Positions 1-9,038 of a stretch of 64,000 nt of DNA are shown here, in pieces. A program made the position numbers and the translations under genes. Source of the DNA: Dyadobacter sp. (lineage in GTDB: Bacteria > Bacteroidota > Bacteroidia > Cytophagales > Spirosomataceae); NCBI RefSeq assembly GCF_017744695.1, contig NZ_JAGIAS010000001.1, positions 248,001-312,000 of the forward strand, read 5' to 3'. A model generated the notes under the pieces. It ran no database searches, was not told the DNA's origin, and worked only from the letters and a program-made list of their open reading frames with translations. Each line of letters opens with the position of its first letter. Within the stretch, counting starts at the first letter, position 1.

Positions 1-757
1 CGCTCGAAACCCTGGCCCGGTAAGCTTGTTGCGCACAACAAAAAGCCTTTCTTTCCCTGATCCTGATATTTCTGAACTTCACTACTGAACCGTGTCCCAA
101 AAAAGCAATATGCCCGGACTCATTCAGCACTGCGTTTTGGAAAGATCCTGGTTTTAACCTGGCCGTAGCCTCCTTCAAATGGCCATCCAAAATCATTTCC
201 CCATTCAAAATTACCTGAATGTGGTCGCCCTTTGCCCGGACCTCCTGAATATTCCATTCCCCTGCCGGTTTGAGGAAACCGCGTTTGGCAGGAATGATTT
301 TGTAAACAGAGCCATGGTACTGACCGGGTTCGAGATTGGCATAGTCTGGATGCTCGTTATCCAGTATTTGCAGCTCCATACCACTATATCCTTTATCGGG
401 CTCGACATAATCATGGCGTAGGCCGAGCCCGTTATTGCCGGCCGGCGACAGCCAAAACTCGAAACGCAGGATAAAGTCGGTATAAGTGTTTTTGGTATAC
501 AGATTTCCGCCCCCACGCTGCGAGGGCCGCATTGTAATAGTACCCTCTTCCAGCACATATTCGGCTGTATTGCCCTTCCACTGATCCATTGACGTCCCAT
601 CGAAGAGGACGTGGTATCCCTGCCTTTTTTCTTTCCCGGACAATTGGAAAGGGGCCGAAGGCAAAGTCTGCCCGCATACCTCCACGTACACGAAACAACC
701 CATCAACATTGAACTAATGATATTTTTCCAGTTACTGGTCATGATAATACCCTGCAT
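1..757 (-). CDS. DUF1080 (3-keto-disaccharide hydrolase type) protein, 3' end cut by window edge
   Basis: Reading from an ATG at 757 (or 742, same frame) the frame stays open to the left edge, so the C-terminus is missing. The start gives a hydrophobic signal segment, then a mature part with LFDGTSMDQW, the usual opening motif of DUF1080 proteins, followed by the typical jelly-roll stretches (SPAGNNGLGLRH, YSGMELQILDNEH, PGEWN-type and SGHIAFLGHG). Members of this family in Bacteroides act on 3-keto-glycosides as hydrolases or lyases; substrate is not readable here. It lies 60 bp downstream of the DUF1735 lipoprotein and is probably the last or near-last gene of the sigma/FecR/SusCD operon. 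About 250 residues are visible, close to the normal family length, so little is missing. Product class is confident; catalytic role is by family. Confidence 0.85.
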   Translation of the reverse strand, partial: MQGIIMTSNWKNIISSMLMGCFVYVEVCGQTLPSAPFQLSGKEKRQGYHVLFDGTSMDQWKGNTAEYVLEEGTITMRPSQRGGGNLYTKNTYTDFILRFEFWLSPAGNNGLGLRHDYVEPDKGYSGMELQILDNEHPDYANLEPGQYHGSVYKIIPAKRGFLKPAGEWNIQEVRAKGDHIQVILNGEMILDGHLKEATARLKPGSFQNAVLNESGHIAFLGHGSVVKFRNIRIRERKAFCCAQQAYRARVSS

Positions 758-816
758 ATTCTGATTTGACATTTCCTGGCATTCATTATAAGACAACCGG
801 AGCAGCCAGCGTTTCG

Positions 817-1707
817 TCAGTCCTCGATTTTGACCGGGACGAGCATAGTCGATCCGGCCGGGTTAATGCCGTATTTCGAAACGGATGTTATTTCAAGCGG
901 CAGCATGTATTCGCCATTGGAAACTTTGCCCTTGATAAGGTAATACGACAGCGCCTGCTCGTTGTTCTGGTTTGCAATGGTAAAGCTGGTCTCGTCGATT
1001 TTGTAGGCGGCGGCAGGAAGCAACTTGTGGTCTGTCCCGTTTTCCTTGTTGTATTTCGCCAGGGCCGCTTCGCTTACCGCTACCTTGTATTGCAAGTCGG
1101 CCTTGTTGTGATAGTTGGTTTGAACAAATGCATAACATTTTGTTTCTGCCGGAGAATTGGTGGTGCTCACCGACAACGTCGCAGGCGACAGGCCCGCCGT
1201 TTTGAACTGAATATAGGGTTCCAGCACATTCGGCACGACCACGGAGCAGAGCTGCTGGTCAGCGGCCGTTTTAATGGTGCCTGAGGAAAGTCTGAACGGC
1301 ACCGCATAGCGCAGACCGGTTTTCTCCTCCAATGCTTCTATTCCCGCCGCATCAAATTCGATCTCGAAAAACGCGTTGTAGTCCGACTTGCCCAGCGTCA
1401 GCTCCGGGGTTTTGATTTTGTAAAGCGCTGCCGGCAGCAATGCGTATTTATCACCGTAGTTGGCTAAAACGGCCTCGTCCACGTGCAAGGCAACTACTCC
1501 TCCCAGCTGTCCTACCCCGCTCTTGATAACCGGAAGCTGATAGGTAAAATGCTCCCATTTGAAAACATTCTGCTCATTTTCACCGAAATTATTCAGGTAA
1601 ACCTGGTCCCCGGCCATGTTATTCATTCTCGGGTCTTCACAAGCCGATCCGGCCAACATGAGCACGCATATCAGGATCGGCAGTAGTCTATTTAGTTTGT
1701 TCATCAT
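817..1707 (-). CDS. Tandem DUF1735 (BT_3987-like) surface lipoprotein
   Basis: A 296-residue lipoprotein with a hydrophobic signal ending in the lipobox LAGSAC. Two similar halves follow, roughly residues 35-160 and 175-296; each has the DUF1735 pattern of a beta strand, an acidic loop, then a conserved LLPAALYKI or LLPAAAYKI segment, so the protein is a tandem of two DUF1735 domains. In Bacteroidota these accompany SusC/SusD pairs and are thought to be surface glycan-binding lipoproteins. I chose the ATG at 1707 because it directly precedes the signal peptide and leaves 22 bp after the SusD stop; an upstream in-frame start at 1740 would overlap susD. Ligand unknown. Confidence 0.85.
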   Translation of the reverse strand: MMNKLNRLLPILICVLMLAGSACEDPRMNNMAGDQVYLNNFGENEQNVFKWEHFTYQLPVIKSGVGQLGGVVALHVDEAVLANYGDKYALLPAALYKIKTPELTLGKSDYNAFFEIEFDAAGIEALEEKTGLRYAVPFRLSSGTIKTAADQQLCSVVVPNVLEPYIQFKTAGLSPATLSVSTTNSPAETKCYAFVQTNYHNKADLQYKVAVSEAALAKYNKENGTDHKLLPAAAYKIDETSFTIANQNNEQALSYYLIKGKVSNGEYMLPLEITSVSKYGINPAGSTMLVPVKIED

Positions 1708-1729
1708 CGCTGGTCCGTATTGATTGAAA

Positions 1730-3568
1730 TTACCATCCATAGTTCTGTGTGAAATTTTTCATTTCATTCAATTGCTCCTGATTGATAGGAAAGAAATAGT
1801 GTTTCTTTTCAAATACCCTCGTACCGGGGAATAAGGTCGAAGTACGTTTCCAGGAATCATCGTAGTTGGTGGCGGCCAGGTTTCGCGTGTAGTTAGGCCC
1901 TACAAATTCCTTTTCGGCAATCATCCACATCCGGGCATCGTGGTACCGGTGCGATTCGAAGGCCATTTCCACCATACGCTCCTTGCGGATGAGCTCGCGC
2001 AGAAGGGCCTGGTTTCCGACCACCTCAGGATAAGCCACTTGCAGGTTATTGAGCCCGCTCCGGTTTCTGACCCTGTTGATGTAGGTCAAAGCATCCGCTT
2101 CATTGCGCTGCGGCTTTTCATTGCACGCCTCGGCATAGCTCAGGTAAATTTCCGCCAACCGGAACATCGGCCAGCAAAACTGGCCCCACTGGCCGTTTTC
2201 TGTATTATTGCTGGGGTCACTCATCCTTCTGAACAGATAACCTGCTTTCACACAGTCGCCCGACGCCTGGTAGCCCGAAGTACCTCCGGTGTAAAACGTG
2301 ATTACCTTGTCGCCTGCTCCGCGATTGTACCAGTTGAACCCGTTCGCTAGGATCGATGCGTAAAAGCGGGCGTCCCGTCCGACGGTGCTGTTATGCGCCC
2401 TGATCGGCGCCCAGTCGTCCATCGGATGAATGTAACCCGGCGTAAAACCCTCCTCCCGGTACCCCGACTTGGCGTCGACGATCGGATAGCCGGCTGCATC
2501 GTACCCCGTGACCGGATAGCGCCCGCTAGCCGCCATCGGGTAAGTGTCCACCAGTTTAAGCGAGGGAGCATATCCGCCATAGCCTTCCTTTACAGCCCTC
2601 GGCGGATTAGCCCTTACGACCCAGCCATTCGCAGCGCCCAGCCATCGCCCCCAAATCACTTCCGAATTCCAGAATTTGAAGAATATACCCTGGTAGGACT
2701 TGATGGCCTTTCGCATGGGATCGGTCTCCGTATTATCCATGTAAAGCGAATACTGGTTCATATCGATCAGCGCTTTGGCCGATTGCGCCGCGACTTCCCA
2801 CTTTTGGGGATCGACGCTCTGAGGAAAAATCTTGTTGCCTTCTTTGTTGGTCATTCCCCGCAGATATTCCGCCCCGTTGAATAGCGGACGTGCCCGGTAC
2901 AGTGCGGCGCGGGCTTTTGCGGCCATTACCGCCCCTTTCGTTGCCCTTCCGGCCCAGGCTTCTTCCGTGATGGTAGCGGGCAGCGCCGCGATGCACTTAT
3001 CAAATTCCGCTAAAATGAAGTCAAAATTCTCGTCTACCGTATGCCGGTCGATCGTCTCGGGGCGGATGGAAATATCAGAATCCTTGTCGCCCCAGATATA
3101 TACCGGTCCGTATTTGCGCAACAGGTTGAAGTACAAAAACGCGCGGATAAAACGTGCCTCGGCTTTCATTACCTCCTTCTCCGCCGGCCCTATTTCGACA
3201 TTCTTGTCTACATTATTCATAAAAATAGTGGCCTGGTTGATACCCGTGTAGCTGCTTTTCCAGGTTGCGTAGGAGGATGTCGTGGGGCCCCATGAACCGT
3301 TGTTCATATTAAGCCACGACACGCCCGATAACCACGAGAACATCCCCTCGTCCGATCTCGGGACAACGGAACTTTCACCACCGACCATGTCGGAATCATC
3401 GGGCAAAAAACCGTATATCTGGGCAAGGTAAGCCTCGGTAGTAGCCCTTTTATTGAACGTTTCTTCCAGTGTCAGCGCATTCTGCAATTCCACCGACAGG
3501 TAATCGCTGCAAGAAGTCGCTACAAATAGGGTCAATAATATGCCGGTTATGATAGATAACTTTCTCAT
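1730..3568 (-). CDS. SusD/RagB family nutrient-binding outer membrane lipoprotein
   Basis: A 612-residue SusD-like protein. The N-terminus is a lipoprotein signal with lipobox VATSC, followed by the family's helical TPR-like scaffold (RFIRAFLYFNLLRKYG, then AKARAALYRARPLFN) and the C-terminal motif region with RLAEIYLSYAEACNE and LIRKERMVEMAFESHRYHDAR, characteristic of RagB/SusD. It forms the lid over the SusC barrel and captures substrate at the cell surface. The gene follows susC after 11 bp and precedes the DUF1735 gene, so the order is sigma, fecR, susC, susD, DUF1735, DUF1080. The protein is longer than average SusD (about 500-600 residues) but intact. Ligand specificity cannot be deduced. 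Confidence 0.95.
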   Translation of the reverse strand: MRKLSIITGILLTLFVATSCSDYLSVELQNALTLEETFNKRATTEAYLAQIYGFLPDDSDMVGGESSVVPRSDEGMFSWLSGVSWLNMNNGSWGPTTSSYATWKSSYTGINQATIFMNNVDKNVEIGPAEKEVMKAEARFIRAFLYFNLLRKYGPVYIWGDKDSDISIRPETIDRHTVDENFDFILAEFDKCIAALPATITEEAWAGRATKGAVMAAKARAALYRARPLFNGAEYLRGMTNKEGNKIFPQSVDPQKWEVAAQSAKALIDMNQYSLYMDNTETDPMRKAIKSYQGIFFKFWNSEVIWGRWLGAANGWVVRANPPRAVKEGYGGYAPSLKLVDTYPMAASGRYPVTGYDAAGYPIVDAKSGYREEGFTPGYIHPMDDWAPIRAHNSTVGRDARFYASILANGFNWYNRGAGDKVITFYTGGTSGYQASGDCVKAGYLFRRMSDPSNNTENGQWGQFCWPMFRLAEIYLSYAEACNEKPQRNEADALTYINRVRNRSGLNNLQVAYPEVVGNQALLRELIRKERMVEMAFESHRYHDARMWMIAEKEFVGPNYTRNLAATNYDDSWKRTSTLFPGTRVFEKKHYFFPINQEQLNEMKNFTQNYGW

Positions 3569-3579
3569 GTTGGTCGCTG

Positions 3580-6500
3580 TTAAAAATTAAGACTTGCCCC
3601 AAAGCTCACTGTTTTCATTTGCGGGTAAATGTTCCCGAAGCTGGCGTTCAGCTCCGGGTCCCACAACTTAAATTTGCTGAATGTGAACAAGTTGACAGCT
3701 TGCGCATAGATACGCACGGTCGAAACCCTGGCCCTGGTCACGATGCTTTTGGGGATGGTGTAGCCTATTTCGGCATTCTTCAACCGGATGAAGCGCATGT
3801 TTTTCTGGTAGAAGGTAGATGCCTGCCGGTTGTTTTCGTTGTAAGCCAGCGACATCCGCGCATATTCTGCATTCGGGTCCTGGTTATGCAGGCTCCATCT
3901 CTTCTCGGCTGCGTCGGCCAGGATCTGTCCGTTCACGAGGATGCTTCCCTGAGGACCTTGCAAGGGATCGCCGCCAATGATCCGCGTCACATGCCCCACT
4001 CCCTGAAAGAATGCCGACAGATCAAATTGTTTGTATTTGGCACTCAAACCGAAGCCATAGGACAGCTCCGGCACGGTAGTTCGTCCGATTGCGATCCGGT
4101 CGTAGCTGTCGACCACCCCGTCGCCGTTAATGTCTTTGAATTTGATATCACCGGGCACCACCGAACCAAATTTCTGTACCGGACTCTGCTGAATATCTTC
4201 TACTGACTTAAAGAGGCCCATCGAAACCAGTCCGAACTGTTGGTTATAGGCCTGCCCCGCGATTTCCTGGTAGCCATATATCGGGGTCGGCGAATCGTTG
4301 TAGATGACCTTGTTGCGGTTGTAAGAGAAATTTCCTCTCGCCGAAAGCAACCAGTCCCCTTTGACATAGCTGTACTCGATCGATCCGTCAATGCCGCGGT
4401 TAGCCATTTTACCAAGATTTACATACTGGGCCACATTGATCCCGACTACCGAGGGGACGCTCTGCTGCAAAATGTAGATCCCGTCGCGGCGCTCGTTGAA
4501 ATAATCCAATTGAAGTTTCAGCTTGTCCCAAATCCCGAGTTCGAACCCGATATTCGTTTTGATCGCTTCCTCCCAGGCCACATTGGGGTTCCCCGGATTA
4601 CCCGTCGCGATACCGGTGATGGGTTTCTGGCCGGTGGTACCGAATGTGTACGCCCCTGAATACTGCATTTCCGAGTTGTACGCGAACCGGCGGTCGCCCC
4701 CGATCTGATCGTTGCCGATGTACCCGTGCGAGCCTCTGAATTTCATCAGGTTAACCGACGGGAACAGGTCATGAAAGAATTTCTCCTTGCTGATGTTATA
4801 TCCTAACCCAATCGACGGAAAGAACCCGAAGCGATGCGAAGGTGCGAAGTTCTCCGATCCGTTGTAACCGAAGTTCCCGTCAAAAAATAGCTTGTTTTTA
4901 AAGGCATAGGTCAAACGGCCTGCAATACCAATGTTCCGGTAAGGGAATGCCATAATGTAGTTTCCCGGGAAGTTGTTGGTGTGCTCCCTTCTGGTGAAGA
5001 GAAACAACCCTCCCACACGGTGGTCACCAAACGTATTGTCATAAGTGAGGGACGATTCCAGGTTAGTCGTTTTCGTGCCCCGGTTGGATCTGGCCAACGA
5101 CAGGTAATCGCTGCCGTCCGCATTCTTGTGCAAGATGAGTTTGCCGCTTTCGTCGCGTCCGGTCGCATAGTAAGTTGCCGGGTTTTTCCGCTTATCCAGC
5201 GTCGATTCGTTGGTCGCGTCCCAGGAAAACTTGACGTTGAATTTCAATCCCGGCACCACGAAGTCGCTCAAATCCTGGGTAAGGCTCATCAGGGACTGTG
5301 AGGTATTCCAGAAATCCTGCGAGAACCCGGTGGAATTCAGCGAGTAATAGGGATTGCTGCCCACCAGCGGCTGCGCATGGCTACCGTCGGAGTAGTAAGG
5401 CGCGATGGCAATCGGCGGGGTAGTCATCGCGATGACATACATGGTGGCCATGTCTACGCCGAGCCGGTTCTTATTTTCATAGGTATTCGAAAGCGCCAGG
5501 CTCAATTCGGTCGATTTGGTAATATCCACATCCAGGTTCGAGCGGAAAGTGAACCTGTTGTATTTCACGGACGGGTTGTACGATTCCCGCACGACCGGAT
5601 TGAAAAGGCCATTTTCATTGTAATAGGATCCCGAAACATAGTACCGGGCGATCTTTCCTCCGCCGGTCACATTCAGGTTCAGGCGGTTGCTCGTCGTCGC
5701 ATCCTTGTAGATCGTCTTCATCCAGTCGACATTAGGGTAAAGGTCCGGGTCCTCGCCCGACAGGTATTTCTGCTTCACATGGTCGGGAAATGGAGTGGTC
5801 CCATTAGCGTCGTAGCTGATGTCGTTGTAATAATCCATCCATTGGCTCGCATTCGCCAGCTTAGGCAGCCGCGTCGGGGCTAAAAAGCCTCTTTCATACC
5901 GGGTATTGATGGTCGGCTTGTCGGAATACTTTCCTTTTTTTGTGGTGATCAGAACAATTCCATTGGCCCCTCTGACCCCGTACACCGCCGTAGCGCTGGC
6001 ATCTTTCAGGATCGAGAACGACTCGATATCCTCCGGGTCAACCAGGTCCATCGACCGCTGGATACCGTCTACCAGAATGAGCGGCGTATTGCTGGCCCCG
6101 AAACTGCTGATCCCGCGAATCCAGAAGCTCGACCCCGAGCCCGGCTCGCCGCTTCCCTGCACCGACACGATACCGGCTATCTGACCTGCCAGGGCATTAC
6201 TGAGCTTGCTTACCGGCACTTTCAAATCGCTGGCCGACACCGACGAGATCGCCCCGACGATACTTTCCTTGCGTTGTGTTCCAAAGGCGACTACCACGAC
6301 CTCATCGAGGTTTTTGTTGTCCGGCCTGAGGATCACATCGAGCGTCTTGCGGTTGCCCAATGGAACTTCCTGCGTAACGTAACCGACAAACGAGAATACG
6401 AGCGTTACCTCTCCCACCGGCACCGACAGGCTGTAATTTCCCGACGCATCCGCCGAAACGCCCCTCAAAGTACCTTTTACCGTCACATTTACCCCCGGAA

Positions 6501-7005
6501 GCACCTCCCCTTTTTCGTCGGTGACCCGGCCTGTAATCGGCACGTCCGCGTTGCTCATGGGCACTTCCCTGATTTTCCTTTCCAGTATTTCAATCGCTTT
6601 TACGCCGTTCTCGGGCAAGCGGCTCGGTACCTGTTCCAGGGGCTTTTGAATGGGTACTACCTTTTCATCCAGCAGCACGTAGGTATCTTTCTTCACTTTT
6701 CTGTACTGGATACCCGTCGACCGCAACAGTCCTTCCAGGTTTTCTTCGAAAGAGGCCGACGGCCGGATGCTGTTAGCCGGCACCCTAACCCGGGCGATAA
6801 TCTTTTCTTCAAACAGCAAATCCACATGGTATTTGTCTTTCAACTTCAACAACATGTCCGTAAGCTCCACCATTTGCGGACGCGTGTCCGACTGGCGGGC
6901 GACCTCCTTCGTGTTGGCAAACAGCTGGCCCAGCACGAGATTGGGACTTGCACCGATCGCTATACAGAGGAAAAAAAACCTGATCAACGGTAATTTTAGA
7001 TTCAT
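3580..7005 (-). CDS. SusC/RagA TonB-dependent transporter with N-terminal STN domain
   Basis: A 1141-residue TonB-linked outer membrane transporter. After the signal peptide comes an STN (secretin/TonB N-terminal) domain at about residues 45-115, which in transducer-type receptors touches the FecR anti-sigma factor. A CarboxypepD_reg-like domain follows (GRVTDEKGEVLPGVNVTVKG), then the plug with the SusC signature (DEVVVVAFGTQRKESIVGAIS; ILKDASATAVYGVRGANG) and the beta barrel, which ends in an aromatic-terminated strand (GASLNF). The ATG at 7005 starts directly at the signal peptide; an earlier in-frame start at 7029 nearly abuts the fecR stop. STN plus adjacent sigma/FecR indicates cell-surface signalling: substrate binding outside should induce this operon. 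Confidence 0.95.
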   Translation of the reverse strand: MNLKLPLIRFFFLCIAIGASPNLVLGQLFANTKEVARQSDTRPQMVELTDMLLKLKDKYHVDLLFEEKIIARVRVPANSIRPSASFEENLEGLLRSTGIQYRKVKKDTYVLLDEKVVPIQKPLEQVPSRLPENGVKAIEILERKIREVPMSNADVPITGRVTDEKGEVLPGVNVTVKGTLRGVSADASGNYSLSVPVGEVTLVFSFVGYVTQEVPLGNRKTLDVILRPDNKNLDEVVVVAFGTQRKESIVGAISSVSASDLKVPVSKLSNALAGQIAGIVSVQGSGEPGSGSSFWIRGISSFGASNTPLILVDGIQRSMDLVDPEDIESFSILKDASATAVYGVRGANGIVLITTKKGKYSDKPTINTRYERGFLAPTRLPKLANASQWMDYYNDISYDANGTTPFPDHVKQKYLSGEDPDLYPNVDWMKTIYKDATTSNRLNLNVTGGGKIARYYVSGSYYNENGLFNPVVRESYNPSVKYNRFTFRSNLDVDITKSTELSLALSNTYENKNRLGVDMATMYVIAMTTPPIAIAPYYSDGSHAQPLVGSNPYYSLNSTGFSQDFWNTSQSLMSLTQDLSDFVVPGLKFNVKFSWDATNESTLDKRKNPATYYATGRDESGKLILHKNADGSDYLSLARSNRGTKTTNLESSLTYDNTFGDHRVGGLFLFTRREHTNNFPGNYIMAFPYRNIGIAGRLTYAFKNKLFFDGNFGYNGSENFAPSHRFGFFPSIGLGYNISKEKFFHDLFPSVNLMKFRGSHGYIGNDQIGGDRRFAYNSEMQYSGAYTFGTTGQKPITGIATGNPGNPNVAWEEAIKTNIGFELGIWDKLKLQLDYFNERRDGIYILQQSVPSVVGINVAQYVNLGKMANRGIDGSIEYSYVKGDWLLSARGNFSYNRNKVIYNDSPTPIYGYQEIAGQAYNQQFGLVSMGLFKSVEDIQQSPVQKFGSVVPGDIKFKDINGDGVVDSYDRIAIGRTTVPELSYGFGLSAKYKQFDLSAFFQGVGHVTRIIGGDPLQGPQGSILVNGQILADAAEKRWSLHNQDPNAEYARMSLAYNENNRQASTFYQKNMRFIRLKNAEIGYTIPKSIVTRARVSTVRIYAQAVNLFTFSKFKLWDPELNASFGNIYPQMKTVSFGASLNF

Positions 7006-7032
7006 AAATCGGCAGGTTAGGATGAACAATAA

Positions 7033-8028
7033 TTAAGGGTTAGGAATTAGAATGACTTTATCGTCGGTTTTCTGAATTTCGAAATTGTACATATAGGACA
7101 TGATCGTCAGAAGCTCCTCCGCATTTTTCGCAGGAAATGAACCGGTTGCTGTGCGCGCAGCCAGTCCTTTGTCTTTAATTTTCACTTCCACTCCGAACAA
7201 CTCGTGTATTTTCACGGCCACCTCGCGCAGGGGTGTATCATCGAACACGAACCGGTGCTCCTTCCAGGCCGAATGCTGGGCGAGTTGTTGTTTCGATAAT
7301 TTTTCGACGACGATTTCCCCGCTCGTCTCGATAGTGGCGCGGTCGCCGGGCGACATCGTCAGCGCCTGCTCGCTACCCGGTGACGATAACTCCACCTTAC
7401 CTTTGTTGAGCACCACGCTGGTTTGTTTGGCCCGCGTATAAACTACGAACTCCGTCCCCAGCACGGTAATTAAGCTGTTATCCGCATTATGCACCTTGAA
7501 ATACTGGTGATCAACCGTATGTCGCACCGAAAATTCAGCTTCCCCTTCGAGGTAGACGTGGCGGGTGGACTTACCAAAACCCCACCGAGGGACCTTCAAC
7601 CGTGAATTCGCATTCAAAACCACCTCCGTTCCATCGGCCAGCAGGAACTTGCTCTGCTCTCCGAAAGCCGTCTCGTACCTGCCGTAAGTTAAAATGTCCC
7701 TGCCCATGAAGGCGCCGATTCCTACGAGGAACAAGCAGGCAGCAGCCCAAAGAAATCCCCTCCTTTTCCAGAAATGAAGGGTTGGCACAACGGGCAATAC
7801 CACTTCCGCATCGGCCGGATCCTGTAATTTTTCGCTGATCTTCGCAAGCGCTTCGGCTGTATCGGGCTGGAACTGGAGATGCATTTTCTCCCATTCGTCC
7901 AGCCATTCAAAATATAATTCAACATTTCGCCTGTCTTTCAGCCATTCCCCCATCATTTCCTTCTGAAGAGGGGTTGCGTCACCCGAAAAATGGGCAAAAA
8001 CAGCATACTTCGTCATTTCTGGCTTCAT
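7033..8028 (-). CDS. FecR family anti-sigma factor
   Basis: A 331-residue single-pass inner membrane protein. The N-terminal cytoplasmic part (residues 1-85) is followed by a transmembrane helix near 90-107 (FLWAAACLFLVGIGAF), then the periplasmic FecR domain with the conserved FLLADGTEVVLNANSRLKVPRWG pattern and a C-terminal DUF4974-like domain (FDDTPLREVAVKIHELFGVEV). It should hold the sigma factor at 8123-8752 inactive until the STN domain of the neighbouring SusC signals. The gene lies between the sigma and susC genes, which fits the classical order. The C-terminal STN-like DUF4974 domain is usual for Bacteroidota FecR. Confidence 0.93.
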   Translation of the reverse strand: MKPEMTKYAVFAHFSGDATPLQKEMMGEWLKDRRNVELYFEWLDEWEKMHLQFQPDTAEALAKISEKLQDPADAEVVLPVVPTLHFWKRRGFLWAAACLFLVGIGAFMGRDILTYGRYETAFGEQSKFLLADGTEVVLNANSRLKVPRWGFGKSTRHVYLEGEAEFSVRHTVDHQYFKVHNADNSLITVLGTEFVVYTRAKQTSVVLNKGKVELSSPGSEQALTMSPGDRATIETSGEIVVEKLSKQQLAQHSAWKEHRFVFDDTPLREVAVKIHELFGVEVKIKDKGLAARTATGSFPAKNAEELLTIMSYMYNFEIQKTDDKVILIPNP

Positions 8029-8051
8029 TTTTTATTATTTTAAAATATGGT

Positions 8052-8072
8052 AAAGGGCCGTAACGGCCTTTT
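8052..8072 (-). promoter_or_regulatory. Intercistronic stem-loop between sigma and fecR genes
   Basis: A nine-base-pair stem with a TAA loop and one G-U pair (AAAGGGCCG/CGGCCTTTT) lies in the 94-bp gap between the sigma gene and fecR. No uridine run follows on the minus strand, so it may be an attenuator or mRNA-stability element rather than a full terminator. Function is inferred from position only. Confidence 0.35.
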
Positions 8073-8122
8073 AAAACCTGGAACCGCGCGTCGAAGCGAT
8101 CCCTGCAAAATGGCAACCCGCG

Positions 8123-8752
8123 TCAGTTCAAGCCGTCGAGTGCTTTCCTTAACTCCGTGAGGGCCCTGCTAATGTGTGCTTCCACTGCTTTTCGGGATAT
8201 CTGAAGCTTGTCCGCGATTTCCTGATACGACATCCCGCTGAAACGGCTCATCAGGAAAACTTTTTGATTTTGGGGCGGTAGCCCATCGACTATTTTCACA
8301 ATCCGCAGGTAAAGCTCATCGAACTCGATCAGCGTGTCGGGCTGCAAATGCATGGATACCAGCGTTGCATCGGGCAATTCTTCGACCATCTCATTTTTAA
8401 GCTCCCATTTCAGGTACGTAAGGCACTTGTTCCTGACCGACATAAACAGGTAAGCCCGGAACGACGTAGTGATATGCGTGTGCACCGCTTTTTTCCAGAA
8501 AGCCAGAAATACCTCCGAAACGATATCCTCCGCTACCTCTCGTGAATATACGTACCTGACCGCGTGGCTGCACAACGACGAATAGTAATGGCAAAACAGG
8601 AGGTCATAACCCTTCTTTACATCGGTTTCAAACACCTTTCTGATAAAGAATTCCTTGTCTATCGCCGCCGAATCTGCCTCGCGATCATTATCGGCCTCTG
8701 CCTGAACGAAGCTCTTTTCTGCAAAACCTTGATTCAAAGTTTTATTCTGCAT
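8123..8752 (-). CDS. ECF RNA polymerase sigma-70 factor
   Basis: A 209-residue group 4 sigma factor. Sigma region 2 is recognisable around residues 45-110 (EVAEDIVSEVFLAFWKKA) and region 4 near the C-terminus (LPPQNQKVFLMSRFSGMSYQEIADKLQISRKAV), the helix-turn-helix that reads the -35 element. The ATG at 8752 is preferred; the frame extends 11 codons further to a TTG at 8785. It opens the operon running leftward through FecR, SusC, SusD, DUF1735 and DUF1080, and should direct transcription of the susCD genes when FecR releases it. No regulon member outside the operon can be named. Confidence 0.95.
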   Translation of the reverse strand: MQNKTLNQGFAEKSFVQAEADNDREADSAAIDKEFFIRKVFETDVKKGYDLLFCHYYSSLCSHAVRYVYSREVAEDIVSEVFLAFWKKAVHTHITTSFRAYLFMSVRNKCLTYLKWELKNEMVEELPDATLVSMHLQPDTLIEFDELYLRIVKIVDGLPPQNQKVFLMSRFSGMSYQEIADKLQISRKAVEAHISRALTELRKALDGLN

Positions 8753-9038
8753 CTTTTTCAATCCGACGAATTTATTGTACACCAATTACAACGATGACAA
8801 AATATTTAGACAACACCCTACCTAGATTCTTAAATAATTTAATTTATAATCTGTTTGACTCTGAGAATTCGACATTATGGTAGTGTATTAAGCCATCTGA
8901 TCGGCTTATGATTTTCGTTTTCCCATACAACCATCCTCCACCGATGGAGCCTCTTTGATACAAAAGCTAATCAGTAATTTGAATCTGTCGCGGGACCGGC
9001 GTGACGTCTCGTGACCTCATCACTAACTTTTACCATTC

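Noticed and set aside
211-698. Two minus-strand frames at the left edge (211-600 and 432-698)
   Set aside because: They are out of frame with the DUF1080 gene that runs from 757 to the window edge; only that frame shows the family motifs.
6274-6993. 239-codon open frame on the plus strand
   Set aside because: Antisense to the N-terminal part of the first SusC gene; no start or domain support.
1-8752. Classical polysaccharide utilisation locus
   Set aside because: No glycoside hydrolase, polysaccharide lyase or esterase is in the operon; DUF1735 and DUF1080 point to another substrate class.
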